NCBI RefSeq assembly: GCF_002752675.1
Contig: NZ_CP024608.1
Location: 5,518,001 to 5,582,000 of the forward strand
Direction: 5' to 3'
Length of the DNA: 64,000 nucleotides
From: Massilia violaceinigra
GTDB lineage: Bacteria; Pseudomonadota; Gammaproteobacteria; Burkholderiales; Burkholderiaceae_D
Shown here: piece after piece, positions 8,579 to 18,737 of the stretch
Numbering within the stretch: the first letter of the stretch is position 1
Layout: each line of letters begins with the position of its first letter
Position numbers and translations under genes: made by a program
The notes under the pieces: model-generated
What the model saw: the letters and a program-made list of their open reading frames with translations, nothing else
The model's database searches: none
What the model was told of the DNA's origin: nothing

Positions 8579-11500
8579 ATGGCCACGGCAAGTGCATACA
8601 CGAAAGTAGCGCAAGAACTCTATATTTCCTATTTTGGCCGCCCCGCCGACAGCGCCGGGCTCCAGAGCATGACCGCGGCGCTGGCCGCGGCCGGCGCGCC
8701 GACCACGACCTCCGACCTCGATGCCGCCTATTCATCGAACACAAGCGTTCGCGCGCTGATGGACAGTTTCGGCAAAAGCGCAGAGTCGACAGTCCTGTAC
8801 GGCACCGGCGCGGCCGGCCTCGTCACCGCACACTTCGTGACCGCAGTCTTCCACTACCTGTTCGGCCGCGCGCCGGCTGAGAGCGGCCTCGCATTCTGGA
8901 CCAATGCGATCGATACCGGCTCGCTGACCCTCGCCGCCGCCGCCCACTCGATCCTGACCGGCGCCATCGTCGCCAATGGCGCCGATGCCGCGCTGATCGC
9001 CAAGAAAGTCGCCGTCGCCACCAATTTCACGAACGCCCTCGACACCGTGGCGGAAGTGGGCGCCTACCACGGCGCCGTCGCCGCCCAGCTAGGGCGCGAC
9101 GTGCTCGCCGGCGTCAGCGCGAGCACCGACCCGGGGACGTACCAGGCAGGTGTCGTCGGCACGCTCGCGCAGATGACCAAGGCGATCGCGCTGACCACCG
9201 GTGCCGACAGCGTCGCCGGCGTCAGCGGCGCCAACCTGTTCGTTGCCAACATTGCAGGCAGCAGCAACACCTTGCAGTCGGGCGACCGCATTAGCGCCGG
9301 CGACGGCGTCGACACGCTGCGCGCCAATGTCGGCGTGTTCCAGGCGAGCGCGCTGACGCTGGAAACCCAGGGCGTCGAGAACATTGTCGTGCGCGCCGAC
9401 GGCAGCATCAGCACGACCGCGCCGATCGAGATCAACGGCGCGCTGATGAAGGGTGTCACCCGCTGGGAAAGCAATCACAGCCGCGGAGACCTGGTCATCG
9501 ACCGCGCCGGCATCGCCAGTTCGCAGCTGCCGGAAAACGTCACCGTCGCCATGGTCGGCACCGATGCCGGCAATGTCGACTTCGGCGTGTACTTCGACAC
9601 GGCCGCCCTGCGCGCGCTCAATCCGACCGTCGGCGGGCACACGTTGCGCCTGCAGCTGATGGATACCCGCTCGGCCGACACCGACGGCGCGCCCTTGAAA
9701 GGAAACCCATACGACGGCTTTGTGTTTTTGTTCAACGGCAAGCCGACGCAGGTCCGTTCGCCCGCGATCGACCAGGCCCAGACCTATCCCGAGCTGCTCG
9801 CCGCGATCCGGGCACAGCTCGCCGTCACGCCGGGCCTGGAAAAGCTGGTGGCGACCCTGGGCGGCAAGTTCGATGCATACGACACGCAGTCAGGTCACCT
9901 GCTCAGCGGGACGGAAATCGTGATCACCAATCCGGGCACCGGCACCATGACCACCGACAACTCCTCGGGCTGGCTGTCACCGGGCATCCCCATTGATGAA
10001 TCCATCCACAAGGCGATGCCGATCGGACCGGCCGCGGCGGGGCGCGCGCTCATTACCAGCACCGTCGTTCTCGATGGTGTCGGCCGCGGGGGCACCGGCG
10101 GCGACCTGGTCATCGGCGCCAAAGCGACCGCCACGCTCGCCCAGCCCGGCGTGGAGGCTTTCAATATCACCGTGGAAAACTCCAGCCGCCTGCAAACCAT
10201 CAATTCGACCTATAACAAGCTCGAATCGGTCAATCTGGTCAACGGCATCGTCAAGGGCGACGTGGCAGTGCGCGGCAGCACCGACAGCGCCGACCAGTCC
10301 TTTCCCGGCCTGGTCAGCGAGCGCAGCGGTTCCCAGCACGGCGACACCTACGGTTTCCACGATGTACGCCAGGTCAACGCCGGCGCCATGAAAGGCAGGG
10401 TCGATATCGAAGCCGTGGTCGGCGACCTGGCAGTGGCCAAGTACATCGGCCAGCCCGGCAGCCAGACCGGTGCGCTCACCGAGAGCGTCGACTTCATCTA
10501 CCTCGGCGGCAACAACAACGACAATCTCATGCTGGACGTCACGTCGAACATGGCTGCCAAGCACGGCACCCGCGCGGCCGGCGTGACGGATTTCCGCTTC
10601 AAGATGGCCGGCGGCTTCGGGGACGACCAGATCACCTTGCGTATCCTGCCTTCCGTGCAAGGGAACAATGCCTGGATGGCCAACCAGGACTTGAACAACA
10701 ATATTACCCTGAGCGGTGGCGAAGGCAACGATACGCTGCGCAAGCCCGGTGCGGGCGATGCCGTGCTCGACGGCGGCAATGGCAACGATGCCATCTACGC
10801 CGAGAATTCGGGTTTGCAGGAAGTCACCCTGTCGACCGAAGCCAAGCCCACCGCGACGTCGACCGCCTACATCGGGGCGCAGTGGGTCTTCAACACCGCC
10901 GACCAGATTGGCTTGCTGGCGCCGGCGCGCGAGTACGGCGCGCTGAAAAGCGATGCACTCGATACCTACAAGCTGGCCGGCACCAAGGTCAACGTGACCT
11001 TCCAGGGCATCAGCAGCACGGTGACGGTGGGAACCAAGTTGACGATGACCATGCCGACCGACAAGGATATCAACGAGGCCATCAAGCATGCCATCAATGA
11101 TGACCCGGTGCTGAGCCAACTGCTCCGCGCCAACGACGGTCCCGGCAGCGCGCTGATGGTGCAGGCGCTGCTCGACGGCGTCATGAGCCCCGCCGACCTG
11201 AACATATCGCTGCAAACGCTGGACCCCGCCAGCCTGACCGAGGCGCAGGTGAGCGCCTGGTCCGCGGCCTACGGGCTGACCGGCGGCGCGGTATCGATCG
11301 ACAGCTTGCTCAACGTGATCCACACCTCGCTGGCCGCATTCAATGCGAACGGCGACTACGCGAGCGCGATGGCGGTCGATCACGGCGCTGTGCACAGCCT
11401 CACCGGTGCGAACAGTATCGCGGCCAGCGACAACCTGATCCTGCCGGGCATGGGCAACGATGTGGTGATCCTTGGAACGGCCGCGGGGGTGACCAAAGCG

Positions 11501-12025
11501 GCGTCGAGCAACGATACTGTGGTTTTCGACAAGAACTTCGGCAACGACACCATCGTCCGCTTCAACGCGGCGGGCACCGGCATCGATCACCTCGACTTCA
11601 CGGCCCTGGGCGGCAGGACGCTCACGGCCGACCTGGCGACCGACAAGTCGATCACCATCGTCGCGGCAGGCACGACCAACGACACGCTGACCAAGATCAG
11701 CGCCCTCTTCAACGGCTACAACGCCGAAACCATGACCCACGTGGTGGCAGTGGTCGACGGCACCACCAATGCCGCGATGATCTACTCGATCGAGGACCTG
11801 GCGGGCGCGGACAATGGCAAAGCGACATTGGAGGGCCGGATCGACCTGGCCACCGTGAACTGGCACAGCGCACTGACGCAGGCGAACTTTGTCGATGCCA
11901 AGGGTGTCGGTTTCAACCAGGCCGAAGGCGCGGCTGGCGTGGCGCCAACGCCCGTGCAGCTGGTCGGCATGACGCTGCCCGATGACGGCACGCCGCAGCT
12001 GGCGAGCGGCCTGACAGGCGCATAA
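8579..12025 (+). CDS. Large DUF4214 domain protein with RTX-like repeats, probable type I-secreted or S-layer-like protein
   Basis: A protein of 1148 residues. The start at ATG 8579 is chosen because AAGGA lies 8 nt upstream; an in-frame ATG 45 bases earlier has no such site. The N-terminus has no signal peptide and shows two DUF4214-type motifs (ISYFGRPADSAGLQSM and YLFGRAPAESGLAFW), as found in N-terminal anchoring regions of S-layer and RTX proteins. Two short RTX-like calcium-binding clusters follow: GGEGNDTLRK plus LDGGNGNDAIYAEN near residue 720, and GMGNDVVILG plus FGNDTIVRF near 960-1000. It is very poor in Cys and rich in Ala, Thr, Gly, Asp and Asn. This composition is typical of type I secretion substrates. 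No secretion ABC/MFP genes are present in the window. An outer-surface or S-layer role is inferred. Confidence 0.8.
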   Translation: MATASAYTKVAQELYISYFGRPADSAGLQSMTAALAAAGAPTTTSDLDAAYSSNTSVRALMDSFGKSAESTVLYGTGAAGLVTAHFVTAVFHYLFGRAPAESGLAFWTNAIDTGSLTLAAAAHSILTGAIVANGADAALIAKKVAVATNFTNALDTVAEVGAYHGAVAAQLGRDVLAGVSASTDPGTYQAGVVGTLAQMTKAIALTTGADSVAGVSGANLFVANIAGSSNTLQSGDRISAGDGVDTLRANVGVFQASALTLETQGVENIVVRADGSISTTAPIEINGALMKGVTRWESNHSRGDLVIDRAGIASSQLPENVTVAMVGTDAGNVDFGVYFDTAALRALNPTVGGHTLRLQLMDTRSADTDGAPLKGNPYDGFVFLFNGKPTQVRSPAIDQAQTYPELLAAIRAQLAVTPGLEKLVATLGGKFDAYDTQSGHLLSGTEIVITNPGTGTMTTDNSSGWLSPGIPIDESIHKAMPIGPAAAGRALITSTVVLDGVGRGGTGGDLVIGAKATATLAQPGVEAFNITVENSSRLQTINSTYNKLESVNLVNGIVKGDVAVRGSTDSADQSFPGLVSERSGSQHGDTYGFHDVRQVNAGAMKGRVDIEAVVGDLAVAKYIGQPGSQTGALTESVDFIYLGGNNNDNLMLDVTSNMAAKHGTRAAGVTDFRFKMAGGFGDDQITLRILPSVQGNNAWMANQDLNNNITLSGGEGNDTLRKPGAGDAVLDGGNGNDAIYAENSGLQEVTLSTEAKPTATSTAYIGAQWVFNTADQIGLLAPAREYGALKSDALDTYKLAGTKVNVTFQGISSTVTVGTKLTMTMPTDKDINEAIKHAINDDPVLSQLLRANDGPGSALMVQALLDGVMSPADLNISLQTLDPASLTEAQVSAWSAAYGLTGGAVSIDSLLNVIHTSLAAFNANGDYASAMAVDHGAVHSLTGANSIAASDNLILPGMGNDVVILGTAAGVTKAASSNDTVVFDKNFGNDTIVRFNAAGTGIDHLDFTALGGRTLTADLATDKSITIVAAGTTNDTLTKISALFNGYNAETMTHVVAVVDGTTNAAMIYSIEDLAGADNGKATLEGRIDLATVNWHSALTQANFVDAKGVGFNQAEGAAGVAPTPVQLVGMTLPDDGTPQLASGLTGA

Positions 12026-12043
12026 GGGGCTGACGAAGGCCAG

Positions 12044-12061
12044 GGACGGCTCGCGCCGTCC
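12044..12061 (+). terminator. Hairpin after the DUF4214/RTX-like gene
   Basis: GGACGGC and GCCGTCC form a perfect 7-bp stem around a TCGC loop, 19 bases after the stop codon, followed by TTGCGTT. The T-run is poor. The rest of the gap, 12062-12307, holds no gene I can support. Confidence 0.5.
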
Positions 12062-12307
12062 TTGCGTTCCCTGAAGTATTGCTCATACGGCGGGGGGCGC
12101 AGTGTTGCCCCGCCACTGACTGTTCCCTTCGAATCGGGCACCCTGCCCGGTTCCGTCCTGTTCATTGACAGCGACACGCTCGTCGCGGCCATGGCAGCAC
12201 CTCCGGGGTTTGACTCTCCGGAATTTTTTCAAAAATGGAAAAGATTGCTGGCGCTCGCAGCCCGCGTGGATCGCGCGCGCCACCAGCAGGGATGGTTAGG
12301 TCGACAA

Positions 12308-12532
12308 TTAATGCAGCGCGGTCACCGCATAGCCTTTTTCGGCGATCTGCTCGTTGAGCCGTTCGATATCGTAGTCGGGCAGCTGGTCGGCTTCGTCGGC
12401 GATCTCGAAGGCCCTGGCCTCCACTTCCCAGTCCGTATTGGTGGCCTCATTCGGAATATTACGGTCTTGCGGAACGGCCAGGTAGGAGTACTTGCCGTCG
12501 TGTTCGGCCCTGCGGTAGATGTCCAAGCGCAT
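12308..12532 (-). CDS. DUF6139 family small protein
   Basis: A 74-residue acidic protein starting MRLDIYRRAEHDGKYSYLAV and ending EKGYAVTALH. I recognise this as the DUF6139 family, small cytosolic proteins of Oxalobacteraceae without known function. The ATG is preceded by AGGACACC. It is transcribed divergently from the chemotaxis receptor gene. Family length matches. No membrane segment or Cys is present. Confidence 0.75.
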   Translation of the reverse strand: MRLDIYRRAEHDGKYSYLAVPQDRNIPNEATNTDWEVEARAFEIADEADQLPDYDIERLNEQIAEKGYAVTALH

Positions 12533-12786
12533 GATGGTGTCCTATAAAAATGAGAAGACGAACTCCTGCTTTCCGCGTGGAGGCAGTGTCCGTCCCTCAA
12601 TGTAGGCTAGCCGCGCCGGTTCGTCTGTTAAGTATTCAACATGAGATGTCTTTTTTGTGCCAAGGTTTGTCGCGTACACCCTTACTTTTGATGCATATTA
12701 AGATCGATAAAGCTATGATGGATCCATTGATTGCGTAGAGCAACATTCAAGATGCAATCCTGATTGACCTTATTGAAAGGATTATC

Positions 12787-14826
12787 ATGTCCGCGCAATC
12801 GATACTCGGCAAGCTCAAGGTGTGGCACACGTATCTGATCCTGAGCGTCATCGGGATCATGGTGGCGGGCATCCCGACCTACCTGTACATCAAGGAAGCG
12901 GGCAAGGCGCTGGCGGCCTATTCGTCCGAGCAGGCAGGCATGCCGGGCGTGGCAAGCATGCTGCGCGTGATCCAGTTCACCCAGCAGCATCGCGGCCTAT
13001 CGGCGCTGGTGCTGGGCGGCACAGCCGACGCCAGCGACAAGCGCGCCGCCAAACAGAAAGAGGCCGACGCCGCCTACATGGAAGTCGACGCCCTCGTCGG
13101 CAAGATCGACGATCCAGCCATTGGGCGGTTGTGGTCGGAGCCCAAGCGGGAATGGGAGAGCTTGCGCGCTGGCGTTTCCGGAAAAACGTTTACCGTGCCG
13201 CAAAGTTACGCCGCGCATACTGCCTTGCTGGCCAAATTGCTGAAGGTGAACGAGCTGGTCGCCGATTACTACGGCCTCAGCCTCGATCCGGACAAGGATT
13301 CCTACCAGCTGATCCAGGCCATGTACTACCAGCTGCCGTATTTGACGGAGGAGCTCGGCCAACTGCGGGCCAAGGGTGCCGGCTTGCTCGGCAAGAAAGA
13401 AGCCAGCCAGGACGAACGCCAGATCATTTCATCGATGATCGGCCGCATCAACGACCGCGTGCTGCAAACCACGAATGCCTTCGGCAAAGCGGCGGCGTAT
13501 AACCCGGACATCGGCAAAAGCCTGTCCACCCTGATGAACGACGCGGTCTCCATGTCAGCCACGATCACCGAACTGGCCACCGCCCAGATTCTCAAGCCGG
13601 AAACGCTCAGCTACAGCGCGAGCGAGTACGTGGCGGCGGCCACCCGCGCGATCGACGCCCAGTTCACGCTCAACAGCGCCGCCAAGGCCGATCTCGATGT
13701 CATGTTCGTCACCAAGATCGGCAACTTCCACACGGAGCGCTGGACCATGCTCGGCGTGATGTTGGCCCTGCTCGCCGCCTCCGGCTACTTTACGGTGCTG
13801 GTGACGCGGGCCGTCACGGTGCCGCTGAACAATGCGGTCGCGGTGGCGCAAAGCGTCGCTGGCGGCAACCTGGTCAATGAGTTCGAGGTCGGCGCCGACA
13901 ATGAAGTCGGAAAGATGCTGCGTGCACTCAAGGACATGAACGATAGCCTGCGCGGCATCGTCGGCGATGTGCGGACCAGCATCGACAACATCAGCGCGGC
14001 CACGCGTGACATCGCCTCCGGCAACAACGACGTGTCATCGCGCCTGGAATCGCAGGCCTCGAATCTGGAAGAAACGGCCTCGTCCATGGAGGAACTTACC
14101 TCCACGGTCAAGCAGAATGCCGACAACGCCCATCAGGCCAACGAACTCGTGCTCGGCGCCTCGCAGGCCGCGACCAAGGGTGCGGCGGTGGTGTCGCAGG
14201 TGGTGCAGACCATGGGCGACATCAACGATGGCTCGCGCAAGATTGTCGACATCATCGCCGTGATCGACGGCATTGCTTTCCAGACAAATATCCTGGCGCT
14301 GAATGCCGCCGTGGAAGCCGCCCGGGCCGGCGAGCAGGGCCGCGGCTTTGCCGTGGTGGCCAGCGAAGTGCGCAATCTGGCCCAGCGTTCCGCCTCGGCG
14401 GCCAAGGAAATCAAGGTCTTGATCAGCCATAGTGTGGGCCAGGTCGAAGCGGGCAACCAGCTGGCCAACGAAGCCGGCACGGCGATGGGCGAGATCCTGA
14501 GCAGCGTCACGCGCATCACCAGCATCATGGCGGAGATTGCCGTGGCGTCGGCCGAGCAAGGCGCCGGCATCGAGCAGATCAATCATGCGGTCACCCAGAT
14601 GGATGACATGACCCAGCAAAACGCGGCCCTGGTCGAGCAGACGGCCGCGGCGTCGAGCAGCTTGCAGGAACAGGCGGCCACGCTGGTGGAGGCGATGAGT
14701 ATCTTTACACTTGGAAATGAAGCAGTGCAGGCTGCGGCGCGCCATCCGGCGCCCGCCCGTCCCCTTGCTTCCGCCGCGCCGCGCCGTGCCCCCGGCGCCA
14801 AGCGTCAGGCATTAAAACAGGCGTGA
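12787..14826 (+). CDS. Methyl-accepting chemotaxis protein
   Basis: A 679-residue receptor. TM1 is at about 13-35 ([20 protein letters not shown]). A helical periplasmic ligand domain of roughly 270 residues follows, whose start ([16 protein letters not shown]) resembles nitrate/nitrite-sensing NIT domains. TM2 is at about 318-338, then a HAMP segment and a long signalling coiled coil. The conserved hairpin tip is [20 protein letters not shown]. Flanking Glu/Gln/Ser-rich stretches are the likely methylation helices. There is no CheR-tethering pentapeptide at the C-terminus, which ends Ala/Pro/Arg-rich. The ligand is unknown. No che genes are adjacent, so it acts as a stand-alone receptor feeding the cell-wide chemotaxis array. 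Confidence 0.93.
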   Translation: MSAQSILGKLKVWHTYLILSVIGIMVAGIPTYLYIKEAGKALAAYSSEQAGMPGVASMLRVIQFTQQHRGLSALVLGGTADASDKRAAKQKEADAAYMEVDALVGKIDDPAIGRLWSEPKREWESLRAGVSGKTFTVPQSYAAHTALLAKLLKVNELVADYYGLSLDPDKDSYQLIQAMYYQLPYLTEELGQLRAKGAGLLGKKEASQDERQIISSMIGRINDRVLQTTNAFGKAAAYNPDIGKSLSTLMNDAVSMSATITELATAQILKPETLSYSASEYVAAATRAIDAQFTLNSAAKADLDVMFVTKIGNFHTERWTMLGVMLALLAASGYFTVLVTRAVTVPLNNAVAVAQSVAGGNLVNEFEVGADNEVGKMLRALKDMNDSLRGIVGDVRTSIDNISAATRDIASGNNDVSSRLESQASNLEETASSMEELTSTVKQNADNAHQANELVLGASQAATKGAAVVSQVVQTMGDINDGSRKIVDIIAVIDGIAFQTNILALNAAVEAARAGEQGRGFAVVASEVRNLAQRSASAAKEIKVLISHSVGQVEAGNQLANEAGTAMGEILSSVTRITSIMAEIAVASAEQGAGIEQINHAVTQMDDMTQQNAALVEQTAAASSSLQEQAATLVEAMSIFTLGNEAVQAAARHPAPARPLASAAPRRAPGAKRQALKQA

Positions 14827-14860
14827 CGCGCCAGTAGCGGGCAAGCGCGGCGGCGCCCGG

Positions 14861-15061
14861 CTAGCGCCCCGGGCTGCTGCGCAGCACGCGCGCCGGCAAC
14901 ATGACGATGGCGCGCAGCAATTCGAACACCGCTTCCACGCCGATGCCCACCAGGCGAAACGGCAGTAGCAGCAGCCACACCAGCGGATACAGCAGCAGCG
15001 CAAGCAGAGCCAGAGGCCAGCACAGGAAGAGGACCACGAGCCACAGCAGGAAACTCAACAT
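14861..15061 (-). CDS. Small membrane protein of unknown function
   Basis: A 66-residue, strongly hydrophobic protein with two predicted membrane helices (LSFLLWLVVLFLCWPLALLA and LLYPLVWLLLLPFRLVGI) and a basic tail ending in SSPGR. The start is placed at ATG 15061 because CGGAG lies 7 nt upstream, rather than at a codon 27 bases earlier. It converges on the chemotaxis receptor gene, with 34 bases between the two stop codons. I do not recognise the family. Confidence 0.6.
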   Translation of the reverse strand: MLSFLLWLVVLFLCWPLALLALLLYPLVWLLLLPFRLVGIGVEAVFELLRAIVMLPARVLRSSPGR

Positions 15062-15186
15062 CGTTTTCTCCGTATCGGAAAAGTTCACGTGAGCTCACTG
15101 TAAGGACATGGCGCGGATGCGGCAATGCAGCTGCGACCAAGGGCAGGCTGGCACGCGCAAAGCGCAAAAAACGCGGATAAACGGAT

Positions 15187-15435
15187 TTACTGGCCGACGC
15201 AGATGATCTTGGTGGCGTACTCGTGGGCGTTGGATTTCTTGTTTGTCGCCCAGTCGATCACTTCCTGGGCTTGCCCGACGGTCATGATCGTGGCTTTTTC
15301 CTTGTTCTTGATAAAGGAAACGCCCTCGAACTTGCCTTCCTTGCTGCGCATGACTTTCGCGAACACGGGCGGCTTCAGCGCATCATCGCTGAGTTTGTTT
15401 TGCTGGACGAGGTAACGCTGGTCAATATTTTCCAT
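15187..15435 (-). CDS. Hypothetical small protein
   Basis: An 82-residue soluble protein, starting MENIDQRYLVQQNKLSDDAL and ending ATKIICVGQ. It is mixed alpha/beta in composition, with no motif I know. The ATG has no clear ribosome binding site. Codon use is native and the frame sits alone between the membrane protein and the methyltransferase, so it is likely real. Its function is unknown. Confidence 0.55.
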   Translation of the reverse strand: MENIDQRYLVQQNKLSDDALKPPVFAKVMRSKEGKFEGVSFIKNKEKATIMTVGQAQEVIDWATNKKSNAHEYATKIICVGQ

Positions 15436-15552
15436 GGAGCACTTAAATAAACGGTTGAAGCCGCCATTTTACGGGCTCGCCTGCCGCGCGGCAAATGGAT
15501 CGGCCAGGATGGCGGGACGGCCCTGGCCAGCACCCGCCACCGGCCTGCGGCA

Positions 15553-16476
15553 TCAGGCGTAGACCCGGACCCGTTCGGCGGTTTCCGGCACCACCGCGTG
15601 CAGCACATCGACCCGGATCGCCGCTTCGAGCGAGGGGATCGATCCGCCCGCGCGGTAATGGAAACTGACCTGCAGCACGTCGCCAGCCTTGCATTGCACG
15701 CCCTGTTGCAGCGGCAAGGTCATGTAATGGTTCAGCCAGTCGATGGTGGCGTTTTCTTCGCTCACGACCGCCAGCACATTCTTGGTGATGAAACGCATCG
15801 CGTTAACGACGCCGTTCTTCTCCACCAGGAACTTTCCTTCCCACGCAATGCGGGTGTCGAGCGGCTGGCTGAAGTCGAGAATGCTGTACACCGATGGCGG
15901 CGCCAGTTCCACCGTGCCGGGATGGATCACGGTGGTCTCCTGGAACTGCACGATGGGCGCGTAAAAACCTTCAAAATCGTATTCCTGCTGCAGCGGCTGC
16001 ACCGCCATGATCACCGCTTCCGGCAAAAAGCGCGGCAGCGGGCCGCCGAAGCGCGCCAGGTAGCGCCGCTTGAACGATTCGATCACTTCGACCTGTTTTT
16101 CGCGAAGCATGCCGACGTGAATCATTTCGCAGATTACGATATCGACCGGTTCCGGCGGCAGGTATTCGAAGGCATCGGCATGGACCACCTCGACCTTGTG
16201 GCCGTTGGGATTCATGGCCATCATCTTGCGCGCTTCCTTGACCATGTCGGGATTGAACTCGACGCAGTAGACTTTTTCGGCCTTGGCGGCCGCGAACCAG
16301 GACAGCACGCCCGTGCCGCCGCCGAGCTCAAGCACCTTGGCGCCAGGGAAAACCGCGTAATGGATCGCCGACTTGAAACCGTGCATCCGGTTTTGGTCCA
16401 TCAACATATTGTGGTGATAATGGACAGGAATGAATTGCCCCAGATAGCAGCTTTCGATTTCGCGTTCGTTCAGCAT
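15553..16476 (-). CDS. Class I SAM-dependent methyltransferase, protein arginine methyltransferase-like
   Basis: A 307-residue enzyme. The SAM-binding motif I is VLELGGGTGVLSWFAA near residue 50, with the acidic end of strand beta2 in VYCVEFNPDMV and motif DAFEYLPPEPVDIVICE after it. The CEMIHVGMLREKQVE stretch resembles the double-Glu loop of protein arginine methyltransferases, and the C-terminal half is beta-rich, as in the PRMT beta-barrel. Bacterial members of this type are little studied; the substrate is unknown. The ATG follows AGGGAAAA. It is monocistronic as far as can be seen. Confidence 0.8.
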   Translation of the reverse strand: MLNEREIESCYLGQFIPVHYHHNMLMDQNRMHGFKSAIHYAVFPGAKVLELGGGTGVLSWFAAAKAEKVYCVEFNPDMVKEARKMMAMNPNGHKVEVVHADAFEYLPPEPVDIVICEMIHVGMLREKQVEVIESFKRRYLARFGGPLPRFLPEAVIMAVQPLQQEYDFEGFYAPIVQFQETTVIHPGTVELAPPSVYSILDFSQPLDTRIAWEGKFLVEKNGVVNAMRFITKNVLAVVSEENATIDWLNHYMTLPLQQGVQCKAGDVLQVSFHYRAGGSIPSLEAAIRVDVLHAVVPETAERVRVYA

Positions 16477-16627
16477 AAATTTTCCCTTTGATATGGCGCC
16501 CCGGATGCCCTGCGCTTTTGCTTGGCTTGTACGACATAATCATTATCAACAACATGGGTGCAATTTGATGCCGCGAGATAACTCGCTTTTCCATGCCAGT
16601 TCGGCGCTTGCACGCCGCCGCAAACCC

Positions 16628-17287
16628 TTACAGGCCCTTGCGGCTGAGCGAAAGATGGGCGTTGATGGCGTCGGCGATGCGCGGCTTGTCGGCGCGCACG
16701 GCGATCTGGGCGGCGGTCAGGCTTTCGTTATTCTTCAGCGTGGCGTCGGCGCCCTCCTGCATCAGCAGCCTGGCGGCCGATTCGTGGCCTTCGCGCGCGG
16801 CGATCATCAGCGGGGTCAGCTTGCTGGGCGTTTCGGCGTCGATATAAGCGTGGTGCTCGAGCAGGATGCGGACGATCTCGTCGTCGCCGCTGGCGGCCGC
16901 GTAGTGCAGCGCCGTCCAGCCGGGATAGGTGACGATCGCGCCCTTGGCCAGCATGGCCAGCACCGCCGGCTTGTTGTGCTTGAACGCGGCCATCATCAGG
17001 GCGCGGTTGCCGTTCGGGGCGGCCCGTTCGAGGTCGATGCCGGGCTGGGCCAGCAACACATTGATGACGTCATTGGCGTCCTCGCGCAGCGCGAGGATCA
17101 GCACGGTCTGGCCGGTGATCGGGTCGACCGTGTTGGGGCTGCCGCCCTTTTTCAGCAGTTTCTTCACCATGGACGCGTTGTCCATCTGTGCGGCCACCAC
17201 GAAGTCGCGCACCGGATCGGCCGCCGCGTTCGCGCCAGCGAGGGCGAGCAAGGCGGCAAGCAGCAAACGTTTGATCAGATCGAACAT
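16628..17287 (-). CDS. Ankyrin repeat protein, exported
   Basis: A 219-residue protein with a signal peptide (MFDLIKRLLLAALLALAGAN, cleaved near AAA) and about five ankyrin repeats (for example GQTVLILALREDANDVINVL, GWTALHYAAASGDDEIVRIL and LTPLMIAAREGHESAARLLM). The start at 17287 is chosen because GGGAG lies 8 nt upstream; the GTG 9 bases earlier abuts that site. It is the last gene of the mltG-tmk-holB-pilZ-GNAT-tatD series on this strand, and homologues lie here in many Burkholderiales. It is probably a periplasmic protein-protein interaction module. Confidence 0.85.
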   Translation of the reverse strand: MFDLIKRLLLAALLALAGANAAADPVRDFVVAAQMDNASMVKKLLKKGGSPNTVDPITGQTVLILALREDANDVINVLLAQPGIDLERAAPNGNRALMMAAFKHNKPAVLAMLAKGAIVTYPGWTALHYAAASGDDEIVRILLEHHAYIDAETPSKLTPLMIAAREGHESAARLLMQEGADATLKNNESLTAAQIAVRADKPRIADAINAHLSLSRKGL

Positions 17288-17382
17288 GAAGTTCACTCCC
17301 TACTGCCTTGAAAACATTGAAAAAACTATTGGCGCACCTGGAACTATGCAGTTACCGCCGAAAGCGCAGATGCAACGCGAAC

Positions 17383-18165
17383 TTAGCTTCGTACCACCTT
17401 GAAAAGATTGAAGAAATTGTCGGTCGTCCGCTGCGCCACCGTTGCCAGCGGCACCTCTTTCAACGCCGCAAGGTACTCCGCCACATGGCACACGAACCCC
17501 GGTTCGTTCATCTTGCCCCGGTGCGGCATCGGCGCCAGATACGGCGAATCGGTCTCGATCAGGATGCGATCGAGCGGCACGGCCCGCGCCACGGCTTGCA
17601 GATCCTTGGCGCTTTTGAAGGTAACAATGCCCGAGAACGAGATGTAAAACCCCATCGCGATGGCGGCCTTCGCCACCTCCAGTGATTCTGTAAAGCAATG
17701 CATGACACCCGCCGCGCCACCCTTGTCCGTTCCCGCGCACTCTTCCTGCATGATGCGGATCGTGTCCACGCTGGCGGCACGGGTGTGAATGATCAAGGGC
17801 TTACCGGTAATTCTTGAAGCACGGATATGCACGCGAAAACGCTCGCGCTGCCATTCCAGGTCGCCCTGGAGACGGAAATAGTCGAGACCGGTCTCGCCGA
17901 TGGCGACAATTTTCGGATGCGCTGACAGTTCGACCAGCTGGTCGACCGAAGGTTCCGGCGTGTCCTCATAATCGGGGTGCACGCCGACCGAAGCGTAGAT
18001 GTGGGGATATTCCTTGGCCAGGGCCAGCACCTGGGGAAAATCCGGCAGGTCGACCGACACGCACAGGGCGTGCGTGACCTTGTTCTCGGCCATTTTGGCG
18101 AGGATCTCCGGCATGCGCGCGGCAAGCTCGGGAAAATTGATATGGCAGTGGGAATCGATATACAT
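17383..18165 (-). CDS. TatD family metal-dependent hydrolase (putative DNase)
   Basis: A 260-residue TIM-barrel hydrolase. The metal ligands of the family are visible: DSHCHINF at the N-terminus, GETGLDYFR near residue 91, PLIIHTRAA near 125, GVMHCFTES near 152, and the ETDSPYLAP motif near 204. TatD proteins are Mg-dependent 3'-5' exonucleases; the bacterial homologues are linked to DNA repair and turnover of damaged DNA. Family length is usual (about 260). It sits in the conserved holB-pilZ-tatD neighbourhood, with a GNAT gene 16 bases upstream. Confidence 0.93.
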   Translation of the reverse strand: MYIDSHCHINFPELAARMPEILAKMAENKVTHALCVSVDLPDFPQVLALAKEYPHIYASVGVHPDYEDTPEPSVDQLVELSAHPKIVAIGETGLDYFRLQGDLEWQRERFRVHIRASRITGKPLIIHTRAASVDTIRIMQEECAGTDKGGAAGVMHCFTESLEVAKAAIAMGFYISFSGIVTFKSAKDLQAVARAVPLDRILIETDSPYLAPMPHRGKMNEPGFVCHVAEYLAALKEVPLATVAQRTTDNFFNLFKVVRS

Positions 18166-18181
18166 CCCGCCATTGTAAACG

Positions 18182-18700
18182 CTAGGCGATACGCTTGCCC
18201 AGAATGATCAGGTCGCGCTCGATGCCGTCCAGGTTGGCTACCCGCGGCAGCTTGGCCCAGGTATCGAAGCCGAACTTCTTGAACAAGGCCAGGCTGGGCA
18301 CATTGTGGCCAAAAATGAAGCCGAGCAAGGTGTGCACGGCAATATTCGGGGCGTAGGCAATCGCCTGTTCGAGGCAATAACGCCCGATACCCTTGCCGCG
18401 CCAGCTTTCCGCGATATAAATCGACAGCTCGGCGGTGCCCGAATACGCCGGGCGGCCGTAAAAGTTGGAATACGACATCCAGCCGATCACGGCCGGGCTG
18501 GCGCTGTCGTCGTCGGCCGCGTGAAGCACCCACAGCGGGCGGCGCTCCGGGTCATGGTCGTCGAACCATTGCTGGCGCGACGCCACCGACACCGGTTCGG
18601 TATCGGCGGTCACTTCGCGCGAGGCGATGGTCGAATTGTAAATGTCGACGATGACAGGCAAGTCGTCGGGACGGGCAACGCGGTGAACGAAAGACGGCAT
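18182..18700 (-). CDS. GNAT family N-acetyltransferase, phosphinothricin-acetyltransferase-like
   Basis: A 172-residue enzyme with the N-terminal pattern VARPDDLPVIVDIYNSTIAS and the acetyl-CoA loop RGKGIGRYCLEQAI (R/Q-x-x-G-x-G/A). The pattern FGHNVPSLALFKKFGF is typical of the PAT subgroup, which acetylates small amines such as phosphinothricin or methionine sulfoximine. It lies between pilZ and tatD, an insertion into an otherwise conserved order. It is probably co-transcribed with them. The substrate is unproven. Confidence 0.85.
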   Translation of the reverse strand: MPSFVHRVARPDDLPVIVDIYNSTIASREVTADTEPVSVASRQQWFDDHDPERRPLWVLHAADDDSASPAVIGWMSYSNFYGRPAYSGTAELSIYIAESWRGKGIGRYCLEQAIAYAPNIAVHTLLGFIFGHNVPSLALFKKFGFDTWAKLPRVANLDGIERDLIILGKRIA

Positions 18701-18737
18701 ACGGCGAACGGTGACAGTCAGGTTGAAAGGTCGGGCG

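Noticed and set aside
9977..11866. 629-codon minus-strand frame opposite the DUF4214/RTX-like gene
   Set aside because: Antisense shadow; the plus-strand protein has recognisable domains and a ribosome binding site.
12640..12760. Sigma-28 flagellar promoter before the chemotaxis receptor (ATCGATAA near 12707)
   Set aside because: The -10-like octamer is suggestive, but there is no TAAA at 15 bases upstream, so I do not claim it.
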